Virus record (IMG/VR): IMGVR_UViG_3300018416_004042
Location: 1-21,873 of that record
Length of the DNA stretch: 21,873 nucleotides
Source: a virus
Direction: 5' to 3' (one strand)
Shown here: positions 13,241 through 21,167 of the stretch, piece by piece
Position numbering within the stretch: position 1 is the first letter of the stretch
How the letters are laid out: the number at the start of each line of letters is the position of its first letter
Notes under the pieces: model-generated
What the model saw: the letters and a program-made list of their open reading frames with translations, nothing else
Database searches by the model: none
What the model was told of the DNA's origin: nothing
Made by a program: the position numbers and the translations under genes

Positions 13241-13596
13241 AACGTATAGTATTTGATTTAGATGACACCATCTGCTTTCCTAATCATAGCGGCAAAGATA
13301 CGTATATGAAGTATGCTATGGCTAAACCAAATACACCAGTTATTGATGGAATGCTTAAGCTAAAAGAACAGGGTTACTATATCATTATTCATTCTGCACG
13401 TAGGATGTTAACGCATAATGGTGACTTGCAAAAAATTCTTGCTGATGTACAACATATAACTATTCATTGGTTACATGATTACGGTGTACCGTACGATGAA
13501 TTGGTCTTTGGTAAACCATACGCTGACACTTATTATGTAGATGATAAAGCAATGACAATTGAAGGATTTTTAGAATGGGCAAATTCAACGTCGTAA
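13237..13596 (+). CDS. HAD-family phosphatase of the capsule/sugar-nucleotide type
   Basis: A 119-residue HAD hydrolase. Motif I is FDLDDTI (D8, D10), motif II is HSAR (after YYIII), and the end FGKPYADTYYVDDKA supplies the motif III/IV Lys and acidic residues. Short HAD proteins of this pattern (FGKP.AD.Y.DDKA) sit in capsule and sugar-nucleotide clusters. Expected role: dephosphorylating a sugar phosphate in donor synthesis. The start is TTG, overlapping the glycosyltransferase stop, with GGAGG 7 bases upstream. It overlaps the following nucleotidyltransferase gene by 22 bases. Confidence 0.85.
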   Translation: MKRIVFDLDDTICFPNHSGKDTYMKYAMAKPNTPVIDGMLKLKEQGYYIIIHSARRMLTHNGDLQKILADVQHITIHWLHDYGVPYDELVFGKPYADTYYVDDKAMTIEGFLEWANSTS

Positions 13597-15062
13597 TTCC
13601 AGCTGCCGGAGCAGCAACTCGTCTTCGTCCGCTTTCTTCTAATACATCAAAGATCATGGTTCGCGTAAATGGCAAACCATGTCTTGATTATATTATCGAA
13701 GGATTAGGAAAAGATGTAAATGAGATCATCATTGTTGATGGTCAATTCAATGACATTAGAGAATACTGTAAAATCCGTCATCCTAATATTAAGTTTGTAA
13801 AGCAACCATCTCTTGATGGTCCACGCGATGCTATCAAATATGGTATGAATGAAATCATAGATGATAAATTGCCTATTGTAGTATGGTTGGGTGATGCAAT
13901 TATTCTAGAAAAGAATATGCCATTGGGCACAAACTTCTTATTAACAAAATCAGTTGATAATCATTCTGCTTGGTGTATGTGGGATGGAGAACAATATTAT
14001 AATAAGCCAAAGAGTCTTATTGAAGAAGCAGTAGCTCTTGTTGGGTTATATTCGTTTGCAAATGGTAAAGCTGCAAAGTTGGCTTTTAACAATACGGATG
14101 GATATGACATCTCAGAAGCATTGGTTGAATACTCAAAATGTGGTCCTTATCATTTTGATAACATCGTAACTGAAGAATGGTATGATATCGGAGATCTTCC
14201 GAATTACTATAAGACAAGTGCCGCGCTATTGAACCTAAAAGCTCGTGCGTTCAACCATATTGAATATAATTTTGAACTTGGCACTCTTCGTAAAAGCCCG
14301 GATTATCACGATGAACATTCGGTAAAAACTCTAATGGCAGAAAAGATGTGGTATGATAGTCTTACGCCAGAGCAATCTATGTTTACGCCTAGGATTCTAC
14401 CTTCTAAGACTCATTTGGTTATGTCTTATGAGTCTGGTACTTTGTTATCTGATTTGATGCTCTATGATAACCTATCAGATAGTAGTTGGGATTACATCAT
14501 AGATCGTATCTTTAAGATCAAGCTAAAGTATTTCAACTATGAATCAAACGATATGGAATTCATTCAAAAGTTTTCTTCTTTGTCTGAATCTATGTGGATC
14601 AATAAATCTAAAGAACGATTGAATGACCTTGAATTTACAAATAGCCAAACACAAAAATTGGTTAATATCTCAACCAAAGCATGGAGAAATACTAAACCAA
14701 TCTTTGGTATGCATGGAGACTTGCATTTTGGAAATGTACTATATAATCAGCAGACCGATCAATTCAAGTTGATCGATCCAAGAGGAAACTATGGTGGTAG
14801 ACTTGGAAATGAAGGTGATAACCTTTATGATTGGGCTAAACTAGCGCATGACTTATATCATGGTTATAATGCGATGGTTTCAAATGTACAACAAAATCTA
14901 TATGTAAAAGATTTGTTTGTGCGAAAGCTTAAAGAACATAATCTACCAGTTGACGTTATTTTAGAAAGTGGCCTATTGCTTATTGCGACATGCATTGGCC
15001 TACACAAGGACGACGTCCATAGACAATTAAGAATGAAAACATACGTGGAAAGTCAATTATGA
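13575..15062 (+). CDS. Sugar nucleotidyltransferase fused to an APH/choline-kinase-like kinase
   Basis: A 495-residue two-domain enzyme. Residues 1-220 are a nucleotidyltransferase: IPAAGAATRLRPLS (the G-x-x-T-R-L-x-P loop, about 12-19), K26, WLGDAI with D107, and EWYDIGDLPNYY near 201-212 as in glucose-1-phosphate thymidylyltransferase-like proteins. Residues about 240-495 are a phosphotransferase: MHGDLHFGNVLY with D382 and N387 (Brenner motif) and LIDPRG with D401 (metal ligand), then NLYDWAKLAHDL as in capsule-linked kinases. Together they could phosphorylate and nucleotidylate a sugar or small alcohol to give an activated donor. GAAGGA 8 bases upstream supports the start. The neighbours suggest the donor feeds the adjacent DNA glycosyltransferase. 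Substrate cannot be deduced. Confidence 0.85.
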   Translation: MGKFNVVIPAAGAATRLRPLSSNTSKIMVRVNGKPCLDYIIEGLGKDVNEIIIVDGQFNDIREYCKIRHPNIKFVKQPSLDGPRDAIKYGMNEIIDDKLPIVVWLGDAIILEKNMPLGTNFLLTKSVDNHSAWCMWDGEQYYNKPKSLIEEAVALVGLYSFANGKAAKLAFNNTDGYDISEALVEYSKCGPYHFDNIVTEEWYDIGDLPNYYKTSAALLNLKARAFNHIEYNFELGTLRKSPDYHDEHSVKTLMAEKMWYDSLTPEQSMFTPRILPSKTHLVMSYESGTLLSDLMLYDNLSDSSWDYIIDRIFKIKLKYFNYESNDMEFIQKFSSLSESMWINKSKERLNDLEFTNSQTQKLVNISTKAWRNTKPIFGMHGDLHFGNVLYNQQTDQFKLIDPRGNYGGRLGNEGDNLYDWAKLAHDLYHGYNAMVSNVQQNLYVKDLFVRKLKEHNLPVDVILESGLLLIATCIGLHKDDVHRQLRMKTYVESQL

Positions 15063-16252
15063 AATATGCTAGTATTGTTCCATTGATCGGTGGAGAAACC
15101 ATCGCGATGGAAAAAGTCTTTGGTAAAAAACCGGAATATATTTTAAGCTATGAAGCCTTCTCAAACAACGATCAACATATTGTTAACCATTATAAGAACA
15201 CAGTTCCCTACCATGTTCTTAACCCTTCTGACAGCATCAGTAACTTTGATCGTGTTGACGTTGTCAACACTGTTTGTCCTTGTGCTGGGCTTAGTTCTCT
15301 TTCTCCATCAGCAAGTTCTAATAATTCTGCGAATGATTGGATGTTTATTACTTCTGAGTTTGTGTTGGGTTCTTTATCCCCTAGAGTATTTTGGGGTGAG
15401 AACGCACCAAGACTTGCTTCAAAGATGGGCGAACCGATTGTCAAAAGGTTAAGAAAGATTGGTGAGAAGTATGGTTATACATTTAGCATCTTTAAGACTA
15501 AATCAGTTCTACATGGATTGAGTCAAGTAAGAGATCGTACGTTTTATTTCTTTTGGAAAGGAGATGTTGTACCAGTATTTCCATACATTGAACGCCCTAA
15601 CGAAACTATTGAAGATACCATTCGAAGTGCTAAGGCCAAGGATGGAGATCCAATGGGAGTATTGACTAATACAAAGAAACCATCTGATAACCCATTCTAT
15701 CGTTATGTTCTTCAAGTAATGGAAGGTGGAATTAGCCATGTTGATTTTGCTAAGAAAATTGATAAGACCACAAATCCATTAGACTACATTGAGAATGCCG
15801 GCGTCTCATATCTTGATGTCGCAAAGTGGATGCGTGAAAATAACTATGAGCGAGAAGCTCGTAAGTGCGAACGCATGCATAAGAAACTAAAGGATGGTGG
15901 AAACATCATGCGTAAGACTACTGAGATTCCAAAGGGAATTATTGGAGCCTTTGTTGGTCATATGCCAACTTCTCTTACTCATCCTGATGAAGATCGTTAT
16001 ATTAGCATTCGTGAAGCATTGAGCATTATGAAGCTACCAGAAGACTTTCAACTACAAGGCGGTCTTCGTAACCTAAACCATATTTGCCAAAACGTACCAG
16101 TTACTACAGCAGCAGACATGGCTCAATACGTAAAAGATTACCTTGAAGGAAATTTAGATACATTACGTACAGATTTTCTTATACAAGACAATAAAACAAA
16201 ATCAATAAATGACTATTCTAATGGTGTACAACTTGATGAGTTTATGGTATAA
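15059..16252 (+). CDS. C5-cytosine DNA methyltransferase homolog
   Basis: A 397-residue protein with C5-MTase motifs in order: a divergent motif I (VPLIGGETIAME, 7-18, instead of DLFxGxGG), motif IV CPCAGLSSLSP with the Pro-Cys nucleophile C75, motif VI FWGENAP (E114, N115), motif VIII GLSQVRDR (Q156, R158, R160), a target-recognition region about 170-300, then motif IX/X (ISIREALSIMKLPEDF, QNVPVTTAADMAQYV). The catalytic residues are intact while the cofactor loop is unusual. It starts in ATGA overlap with the nucleotidyltransferase-kinase gene. In a phage with hydroxymethylated C5 ordinary methylation would be blocked, so it may act on unmodified DNA or have another C5 chemistry. Its C-terminus QLDEFMV is encoded across the next promoter. 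Confidence 0.85.
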   Translation: MKYASIVPLIGGETIAMEKVFGKKPEYILSYEAFSNNDQHIVNHYKNTVPYHVLNPSDSISNFDRVDVVNTVCPCAGLSSLSPSASSNNSANDWMFITSEFVLGSLSPRVFWGENAPRLASKMGEPIVKRLRKIGEKYGYTFSIFKTKSVLHGLSQVRDRTFYFFWKGDVVPVFPYIERPNETIEDTIRSAKAKDGDPMGVLTNTKKPSDNPFYRYVLQVMEGGISHVDFAKKIDKTTNPLDYIENAGVSYLDVAKWMRENNYEREARKCERMHKKLKDGGNIMRKTTEIPKGIIGAFVGHMPTSLTHPDEDRYISIREALSIMKLPEDFQLQGGLRNLNHICQNVPVTTAADMAQYVKDYLEGNLDTLRTDFLIQDNKTKSINDYSNGVQLDEFMV

Positions 16253-16253
16253 T
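16225..16253 (+). promoter_or_regulatory. Promoter of the uvsX-41-thyX unit
   Basis: TGTACA (16225-16230), 17-base spacer, extended -10 TGGTATAAT with TATAAT at 16248-16253. The whole promoter lies within the last codons and stop of the methyltransferase homolog; uvsX starts 34 bases downstream. Confidence 0.8.
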
Positions 16254-16287
16254 AGTAATTACACTAACAAAATAAGGTGAGTAATAT

Positions 16288-17358
16288 ATGAGCGTTATGG
16301 ACAGACTTAAAAAGAACTCGAAGCTTAAGCATACCGAAGTTCTTTCAAAATCAAAATTCTTTGCCGAGAAAGATATGATTACAACTGACGTGCCTATGAT
16401 TAACGTAGCACTATCAGGTTCTATTGATGGTGGACTTACACCAGGACTTACAGTTCTTGCTGGTCCAAGTAAACACTTCAAAACTTCTTTTGCTTTGCTA
16501 ATGGCTGGTGCTTATATGAAAAAGTATCCAGATGCCATTATGCTATTCTATGATTCTGAATTTGGTTCGCCACAATCTTACTTTGAATCATTTGGTATTG
16601 ACGTTGAGCGTGTACTGCATACTCCAATTACTAACGTTGAAGAACTAAAGTTTGATTTGATTGGCCAACTAGAAGAAATCAGTCGTGATGATAAAGTTAT
16701 TGTTGTGATTGATTCAATTGGTAACCTTGCATCTAAGAAAGAATTAGACGATGCTATCAATGAAAAATCTGTTGCTGACATGTCCCGTGCAAAAGCCCTG
16801 AAAGGTCTCTTCCGTATGTCAACACCATATTTGACTATGAAAGACATTCCAATGCTTGCAGTAAATCACACATATCAAGAAATTGGTTTGTTCCCTAAAG
16901 CAATTGTTTCAGGTGGCACAGGTATCTACTATTCAGCAGATACAATTTGGATCCTTGGTCGTCGTCAAAACAAAAAAGGTACAGAAGTTACTGGTTACGA
17001 CTTTGTAATTAATGTTGAAAAGTCTCGTTTTGTTAAAGAAAAATCAAAGGTTCCTGTTACAGTTACTTGGGAAGGTGGCGTAGAAAAGTATTCGGGTCTA
17101 CTTGAAGTTGGTTTGGCTGGTGGTTATGTGCAAAAGCCAAGTAATGGTTGGTATGAATCTATTAATCCTACAACAGGTGAATTACTTACTGTCAATAAAG
17201 TACGTGAAGCAGAAACTTCAAAGGAAGAATTCTGGACTCCAATCTTTGAAAAGACAAATTTCAAAGAATTTGTTAAGAAGCATTACACCATTGGCTATAA
17301 ATCAGAAATTGACGATGCATTACTAGAGGGTGTACTTTTAGGTGAAGACGATGTATAA
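16288..17358 (+). CDS. uvsX: UvsX-type RecA-like recombinase
   Basis: A 356-residue strand-exchange ATPase (T4 UvsX 391). Walker A is GPSKHFKTS at 59-67 (T4 GPSKSFKSN), Walker B VIVVIDSIGNL with D142, and SGGTGIYYSADTIWILGRRQ holds the DNA-binding loop 2 region. It acts in recombination-dependent replication and repair with the replisome. The ribosome-binding site is AAGGTGAG about 9 bases upstream. It is followed by a small gene and gp41 helicase in one operon. Codons near the end create a TGTACT/TATAAT promoter-like pair. Confidence 0.95.
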   Translation: MSVMDRLKKNSKLKHTEVLSKSKFFAEKDMITTDVPMINVALSGSIDGGLTPGLTVLAGPSKHFKTSFALLMAGAYMKKYPDAIMLFYDSEFGSPQSYFESFGIDVERVLHTPITNVEELKFDLIGQLEEISRDDKVIVVIDSIGNLASKKELDDAINEKSVADMSRAKALKGLFRMSTPYLTMKDIPMLAVNHTYQEIGLFPKAIVSGGTGIYYSADTIWILGRRQNKKGTEVTGYDFVINVEKSRFVKEKSKVPVTVTWEGGVEKYSGLLEVGLAGGYVQKPSNGWYESINPTTGELLTVNKVREAETSKEEFWTPIFEKTNFKEFVKKHYTIGYKSEIDDALLEGVLLGEDDV

Positions 17359-17665
17359 TATATCTAGATATGATTATGAAAGAGTTTCATTCAAAGAAGA
17401 TTCTGATCACGACTCTTTCAAAATTCTAACTGGTCAATTTGCTGGAACTATTGTAACTTTTGGTCGTCTATCGTTAGAAGAAATTAATAATAATAATACT
17501 AAAGAACTTGAGGGTAGACTTTCGTTTGAATATGAAATTGAAAAAAGCCCGATGGAAAGATTAGAATTACAAGAAAGTCCAGCATTTGAAAATTATCTTG
17601 GTGATATGTTAACTCATATTATTGAAACCGCATTTGAAGATGGACAATATAAAATTGGTGACTAA
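17351..17665 (+). CDS. Hypothetical protein between uvsX and gp41
   Basis: A 104-residue acidic protein, MYNISRYDYERVSFKED then FKILTGQFAGTIVTFGRLSL and a C-terminal helix (FENYLGDMLTHIIETAFEDG). I choose ATG 17351, which overlaps the uvsX stop by 8 bases and has AGGTGA 5 bases upstream; the in-frame GTG 17342 is less likely. T4 has gene 40 at the equivalent place but no similarity is evident. Its stop overlaps the helicase start (TAATG). Function unknown; translational coupling suggests a replication-related role. Confidence 0.75.
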   Translation: MYNISRYDYERVSFKEDSDHDSFKILTGQFAGTIVTFGRLSLEEINNNNTKELEGRLSFEYEIEKSPMERLELQESPAFENYLGDMLTHIIETAFEDGQYKIGD

Positions 17666-19038
17666 TGGATCCTAATATTCAGACTACAGTATTACGTAAT
17701 CTCATTAATAACGAGCAGTATACGCGTAAGGTTATTCCTTTCCTAAAGAAAGAATACTTTGAAGATATACACAAAGATGTGTTTGATCAAATTGTAAACT
17801 ATGTTGGCAAATACAATAAACTTCCAACAGGTGAAGCTCTTGGTATTGAACTTGAATCTGCAAATCTGACAGATGGACAATACCAACAGTCTATTTCAAT
17901 CGTACAAGAAATTTCAAAGTCTGAAAATACTGATATTGAATGGCTTGTCGATCAGACTGAAAAATGGTGTCAAGATCGAGCCATTCATATTGCAATCATG
18001 AAGTCTATTGGTATTCTTGATGGTAAAGATAAAGAACTTACTAAAAATGCATTACCAGATCTTTTAACTGAAGCTTTGTCAGTTGCATTTGATACTAATA
18101 TTGGTCATGATTATTTGAATGACTACGATAGTCGTTATGATTTCTATCACAAACAGGAAGAACGTATTCCATTTGATTTAGATTACTTCAATCAAATTAC
18201 AAAGGGTGGTTTACCTAACAAAACACTAAATATCGCTTTGGCTGGTACTGGTGTTGGTAAATCTTTGTTTATGTGTCATGTCGCTGGATCAGTATTATCA
18301 CAGGGCAAGAACGCATTGTACATTACAATGGAAATGGCTGAAGAACGTATCGCAGAACGTATCGATGCTAATCTAATGAATGTACCAATTGATCAGCTTT
18401 CAAATCTATCTAAAGATATGTTTGGAAATAAAGTTGCGCAAATTGCTAATAGAGCAAATGGTAAATTGGTTATTAAAGAGTATCCAACCGCCTCAGCTCA
18501 TGTTGGTCATTTTCGAGCTTTATTGAAAGAACTTAAACTTAAGAAAAACTTTGAACCTGATATTATCTTTATTGATTATCTCAATATTTGCGCATCTTCA
18601 AGAATGAAAGGAATGGGCGGTGCAATCAACTCATACTCATACATCAAAGCAATTGCCGAAGAAATTCGTGGCCTTGCTGTCGAATTTAACGTACCAATCG
18701 TATCTGCAACTCAAACAACAAGAAGTGGATACTCCAACTCCGATGTCGGACTTGAAGACACCTCCGAATCGTTCGGTTTGCCGGCTACTGCAGACTTAAT
18801 GTTTGCGTTAATTTCTAATGAAGAGCTTGATGCTTTGAATCAAATCTTAGTTAAGCAATTAAAGAATAGATATAATGACCCATCATCAAATAAACGATTT
18901 GTGATTGGCGTTGATCGTAGTAAAATGAAATTATATGATGTTGAACCAAATGCTCAAAATATTATTGATTCAGGTCAACAGTCTTCAATGATTCCTTCTA
19001 CTGCAAACGTTAGAAACTTCTCAGAATTTAAGGTATAA
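17665..19038 (+). CDS. 41: Replicative DnaB-like helicase (gp41-like)
   Basis: A 457-residue hexameric 5'-3' helicase (T4 gp41 475). Residues 1-140 form the helical N-terminal domain. The RecA-like domain has Walker A AGTGVGKS at 193-200, ALYITMEMAEERIAERI (the DnaB SLEM-like motif), Walker B DIIFIDYLNI with D304, and IVSATQTTRSG as the H3/sensor Gln motif. It would unwind duplex ahead of the gene 43 polymerase. The start overlaps the upstream stop by one base. A gp61-type primase gene does not follow, in contrast to T4. Confidence 0.95.
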   Translation: MDPNIQTTVLRNLINNEQYTRKVIPFLKKEYFEDIHKDVFDQIVNYVGKYNKLPTGEALGIELESANLTDGQYQQSISIVQEISKSENTDIEWLVDQTEKWCQDRAIHIAIMKSIGILDGKDKELTKNALPDLLTEALSVAFDTNIGHDYLNDYDSRYDFYHKQEERIPFDLDYFNQITKGGLPNKTLNIALAGTGVGKSLFMCHVAGSVLSQGKNALYITMEMAEERIAERIDANLMNVPIDQLSNLSKDMFGNKVAQIANRANGKLVIKEYPTASAHVGHFRALLKELKLKKNFEPDIIFIDYLNICASSRMKGMGGAINSYSYIKAIAEEIRGLAVEFNVPIVSATQTTRSGYSNSDVGLEDTSESFGLPATADLMFALISNEELDALNQILVKQLKNRYNDPSSNKRFVIGVDRSKMKLYDVEPNAQNIIDSGQQSSMIPSTANVRNFSEFKV

Positions 19039-19039
19039 A

Positions 19040-19732
19040 ATGAAAGTAAAGTTAATTAGTTATTCAACTCCGGCAAATGAGATCTCTCATGATCTTGGTG
19101 ACGTACAAGATCTGATTGCATTCTGCGCTCGAGTGTCTAATCCATCTAATCAAATTAATAGTGAAACTTCTGAGAAGCTTATCAAGTATCTTATTAAGCA
19201 TGCGCATTGGTCTCCATTAGAAATGGTTTCGGCTTGTTTAGAAATTGAGACAACTCGCGACATCGCTAGACAAATTCTTCGTCACCGTTCGTTTTCTTTT
19301 CAAGAGTTTTCTCAACGCTATGCTGATCCAGCTTCTTTGGGAGAACAGTTTGTACTTCGCGAAGTTCGCCTTCAAGATACTAAGAATCGCCAAAATTCTG
19401 TAGAGATTGATATTAATACTGATGAAGGCCGACGTCTTGCTTGGATGTGGGAAGAACAGCAGAAACGTGTTATTGCTGTCGCTAAAGAAGCTTATGAGTG
19501 GGCTATTAGCGCTGGCATTGCTAAAGAGCAAGCTCGAGCAGTTTTACCTGAAGGTAACACTAAGTCTAAGATGTACATGAACGGAACTCTTCGTAGTTGG
19601 ATTCATTACATTGACTTGCGTTCTTCCAATGGTACACAAAAGGAACATATGGAAATTGCTCGCACTTGTGCTGAAGTAATTGCTAAAATCTTTCCATTAG
19701 CAAAGGAGCTATCATGTGGCGCAGAGAATTAA
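19040..19732 (+). CDS. thyX: Flavin-dependent thymidylate synthase ThyX
   Basis: A 230-residue enzyme making dTMP from dUMP with FAD, NADPH and methylenetetrahydrofolate. The signature RHRx7S is present exactly (R81-H82-R83 to S91 in RHRSFSFQEFSQR). HAHWSPLEM and KSKMYMNGTLRSWIHYIDLR supply the substrate and FAD regions. It complements dCMP deaminase: dCMP to dUMP to dTMP. The single TS-fold protein in the window is the dCMP hydroxymethylase, so ThyX takes the thymidylate role. It begins one base after the gp41 stop. Confidence 0.97.
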   Translation: MKVKLISYSTPANEISHDLGDVQDLIAFCARVSNPSNQINSETSEKLIKYLIKHAHWSPLEMVSACLEIETTRDIARQILRHRSFSFQEFSQRYADPASLGEQFVLREVRLQDTKNRQNSVEIDINTDEGRRLAWMWEEQQKRVIAVAKEAYEWAISAGIAKEQARAVLPEGNTKSKMYMNGTLRSWIHYIDLRSSNGTQKEHMEIARTCAEVIAKIFPLAKELSCGAEN

Positions 19733-19968
19733 TATCAACGTATTATAAGACTAGAGATTTGGTTGCTAAGGTTATTCATCAAGATCGGATGTTCATTATT
19801 GAGTACTATAATAATGGTACTAAGTTTCATACCGAGGAATATCCAGACAAATCAATCCATTATGCTGAAGATGCAGCTGAGAACTGGGCTCTAGGAATCA
19901 AGAAGCTGGAAGAGGGTATAGAACCCCTAAGTGACCCCCACAAGACCAAAAATTGGCCATTTCCGTGA
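19714..19968 (+). CDS. Hypothetical protein after thyX
   Basis: An 84-residue protein (MWRRELISTYYKTRDLVAKV, then FIIEYYNNGTKFHTEEYPD and a helix AEDAAENWALGIKKLEEG). It overlaps the thyX end by 19 bases with AAAGGAG at about 19703-19709 as ribosome-binding site, so it is the last gene of the uvsX operon before the terminator cassette. No family recognised. Confidence 0.7.
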   Translation: MWRRELISTYYKTRDLVAKVIHQDRMFIIEYYNNGTKFHTEEYPDKSIHYAEDAAENWALGIKKLEEGIEPLSDPHKTKNWPFP

Positions 19969-20010
19969 ATTTGTATCAAAAAAGATACAAAATGTTACAA
20001 TTCTTTTTTT

Positions 20011-20072
20011 CCTTTAGAATCAACAACTTATGGATTAAGGGTTTCTAAGTTGTTGATTCTAAAGGCTTTTTT
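20011..20072 (+). terminator. Strong terminator with 20-bp stem, copy 2
   Basis: Arms 20011-20030 and 20046-20065 pair fully around a 15-base loop, followed by C and six T. C20024-G20052 replaces the T-A pair of copy 1. It ends the uvsX-41-thyX operon. Confidence 0.92.
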
Positions 20073-20097
20073 ATTTTCATTTATTTTCACAAAACAG

Positions 20098-20134
20098 TGT
20101 ACATTCTCTGCAGCTATGGTATAATGGTACCATA
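20098..20134 (+). promoter_or_regulatory. Promoter with operator-like palindrome, copy 2
   Basis: TGTACA (20098-20103), 16-base spacer, TATAAT (20120-20125). The palindrome TATGGTA-N6-TACCATA (20115-20121 and 20128-20134) again spans the -10; only its centre differs from copy 1. Drives the 20157 accessory cluster. Confidence 0.8.
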
Positions 20135-20156
20135 AATTGATAAACAGGAGCAGAAA

Positions 20157-20495
20157 ATGAAAGCAACAGTATACCAGATGGAAGATCAAGTAGCAGTTAA
20201 AGTGGCAATCATTGATTGTGGAAAATTCCTTAGCATTGACGAAATGCTTGAGTATGCTTATCATCGCACTCAGAACATTCATGGTTCTTGGTCAAAAGGT
20301 GAGTTTTTCTCTGATGGTAGTGTCAATCAAGATTTTCACAAAGACATCGAAGTTGTTAAAGACCTCGAAGTTTACGATGGTGTTGAATATGGCCATCGCT
20401 CAAGCATGATGCGTGATCGTATCGAGATTGATGGTACAATGTACGAAGTTAGAGCGTTTGGTTTTGAAGAATACACTGACGCAGTTGCGGCTTAA
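20157..20495 (+). CDS. Conserved hypothetical protein, first gene after cassette copy 2
   Basis: A 112-residue acidic protein; the segment YAYHRTQNIHGSWSKGEFFSDG and the later YGHRSSMMRDRIEIDGTMYE with RAFGFEEYTD look like a conserved beta-rich domain that I recall from other marine phages without a function. CAGGAG lies about 7 bases upstream. As the first gene behind an apparently regulated early-type promoter it is probably expressed early and strongly. Confidence 0.75.
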   Translation: MKATVYQMEDQVAVKVAIIDCGKFLSIDEMLEYAYHRTQNIHGSWSKGEFFSDGSVNQDFHKDIEVVKDLEVYDGVEYGHRSSMMRDRIEIDGTMYEVRAFGFEEYTDAVAA

Positions 20496-20506
20496 GGAGA
20501 AATATT

Positions 20507-20674
20507 ATGATTCGATTAGTTGTTGGGTTTATGATTGTGTTTGGCGCCACTGGTGGCATTGAAACTGGAGATGCTACTCTTCTGCAAGGTATGATTTCCG
20601 CTGCAATTGGTCTTGGACTTGCGTATTGGCCAATTGCAGATGGTACAGTTAATCGCATTTCAGAGGATGCCTAA
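20507..20674 (+). CDS. Small membrane protein
   Basis: A 55-residue protein with two hydrophobic segments (MIRLVVGFMIVFGATGG and LLQGMISAAIGLGLAYWPIA) and a short polar tail. AAGGAGAAA upstream is a good ribosome-binding site. It ends in TAATG overlap with the next gene. No family recognised. Confidence 0.65.
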   Translation: MIRLVVGFMIVFGATGGIETGDATLLQGMISAAIGLGLAYWPIADGTVNRISEDA

Positions 20675-20877
20675 TGCTTCAGTTGGAATGGATAGAAGTA
20701 ACATTTCTACTTTTGTTCTTTTTAGCTGGTATGATTTTTAATTATAGAGCTGGAAGAGATGCTGGGGTAGCATATGGAATTGACTCTACTTTAACGTTTC
20801 TAGAAAAACAAAAAATTATTATTATTGATCACAATACTGGTGATTTCAGACCATACATTGAAGAAGGTGAAAAATGA
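20674..20877 (+). CDS. Small single-pass membrane protein
   Basis: A 67-residue protein with one N-terminal membrane helix (VTFLLLFFLAGMIFNY) and a soluble tail containing AGRDAGVAYGIDSTLTFLEK, a pattern of Gly-rich turn plus helix. Start and stop both overlap neighbours, showing tight operon packing. Function unknown. Confidence 0.65.
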   Translation: MLQLEWIEVTFLLLFFLAGMIFNYRAGRDAGVAYGIDSTLTFLEKQKIIIIDHNTGDFRPYIEEGEK

Positions 20878-21167
20878 TGAATCGCACAAAAAGTTATATC
20901 GCGTCATATGATACACAAAGCGTCAATGACATGCAAATGCTTGCCGAAGCTCGTAAACTTGTTTCTGGCATGAATCGTCTTTTGAAAGCTGATGGTCATC
21001 AGCAACAGTATCGCTTGGTAGTTCGTGGCCGTAAGCCAATACAAAAGTCTATCATTACTAATTGGCGCACTGGCAAAACGTCAGTAACCGGTTATGACTG
21101 GGCTGGTAACATAGTTGGTGGTTTGGCTAATGCGACTAAACTTGATGCTTACATTTATCGTCGATGA
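20874..21167 (+). CDS. Hypothetical basic protein
   Basis: A 97-residue basic protein: a helical half (DMQMLAEARKLVSGMNRLLK) followed by a basic strand-rich half (YRLVVRGRKPIQKS, then RTGKTSVTGYDWAGN). The basic character would allow nucleic-acid contact, but no motif is recognised. Overlaps its neighbours by 4 bases on each side. Confidence 0.65.
   Translation: MMNRTKSYIASYDTQSVNDMQMLAEARKLVSGMNRLLKADGHQQQYRLVVRGRKPIQKSIITNWRTGKTSVTGYDWAGNIVGGLANATKLDAYIYRR

Larger units (their letters stand above)
19972..20156 (+). repeat. Terminator-operator-promoter cassette, copy 2 (PeSL-like)
   Basis: Second copy of the cassette at 4607-4779, in the same order: hairpin TGTATC-A6-GATACA (19972-19989), T-tract, 20-bp-stem terminator, promoter with palindrome, leader. 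Differences are a new 15-base loop, one compensated base pair in the stem, a tandem duplication of a 10-base TTTATTTTCA-type unit (about 20071-20089), and a different ribosome-binding segment (CAGGAG). Confidence 0.85.

Noticed and set aside
17331-17359. TGTACT and TATAAT with a 17-base spacer at the end of uvsX
   Set aside because: Transcription would begin inside the next gene after its start codon, so it could serve only gp41; probably a by-product of similar C-terminal codons. Kept as unproven.
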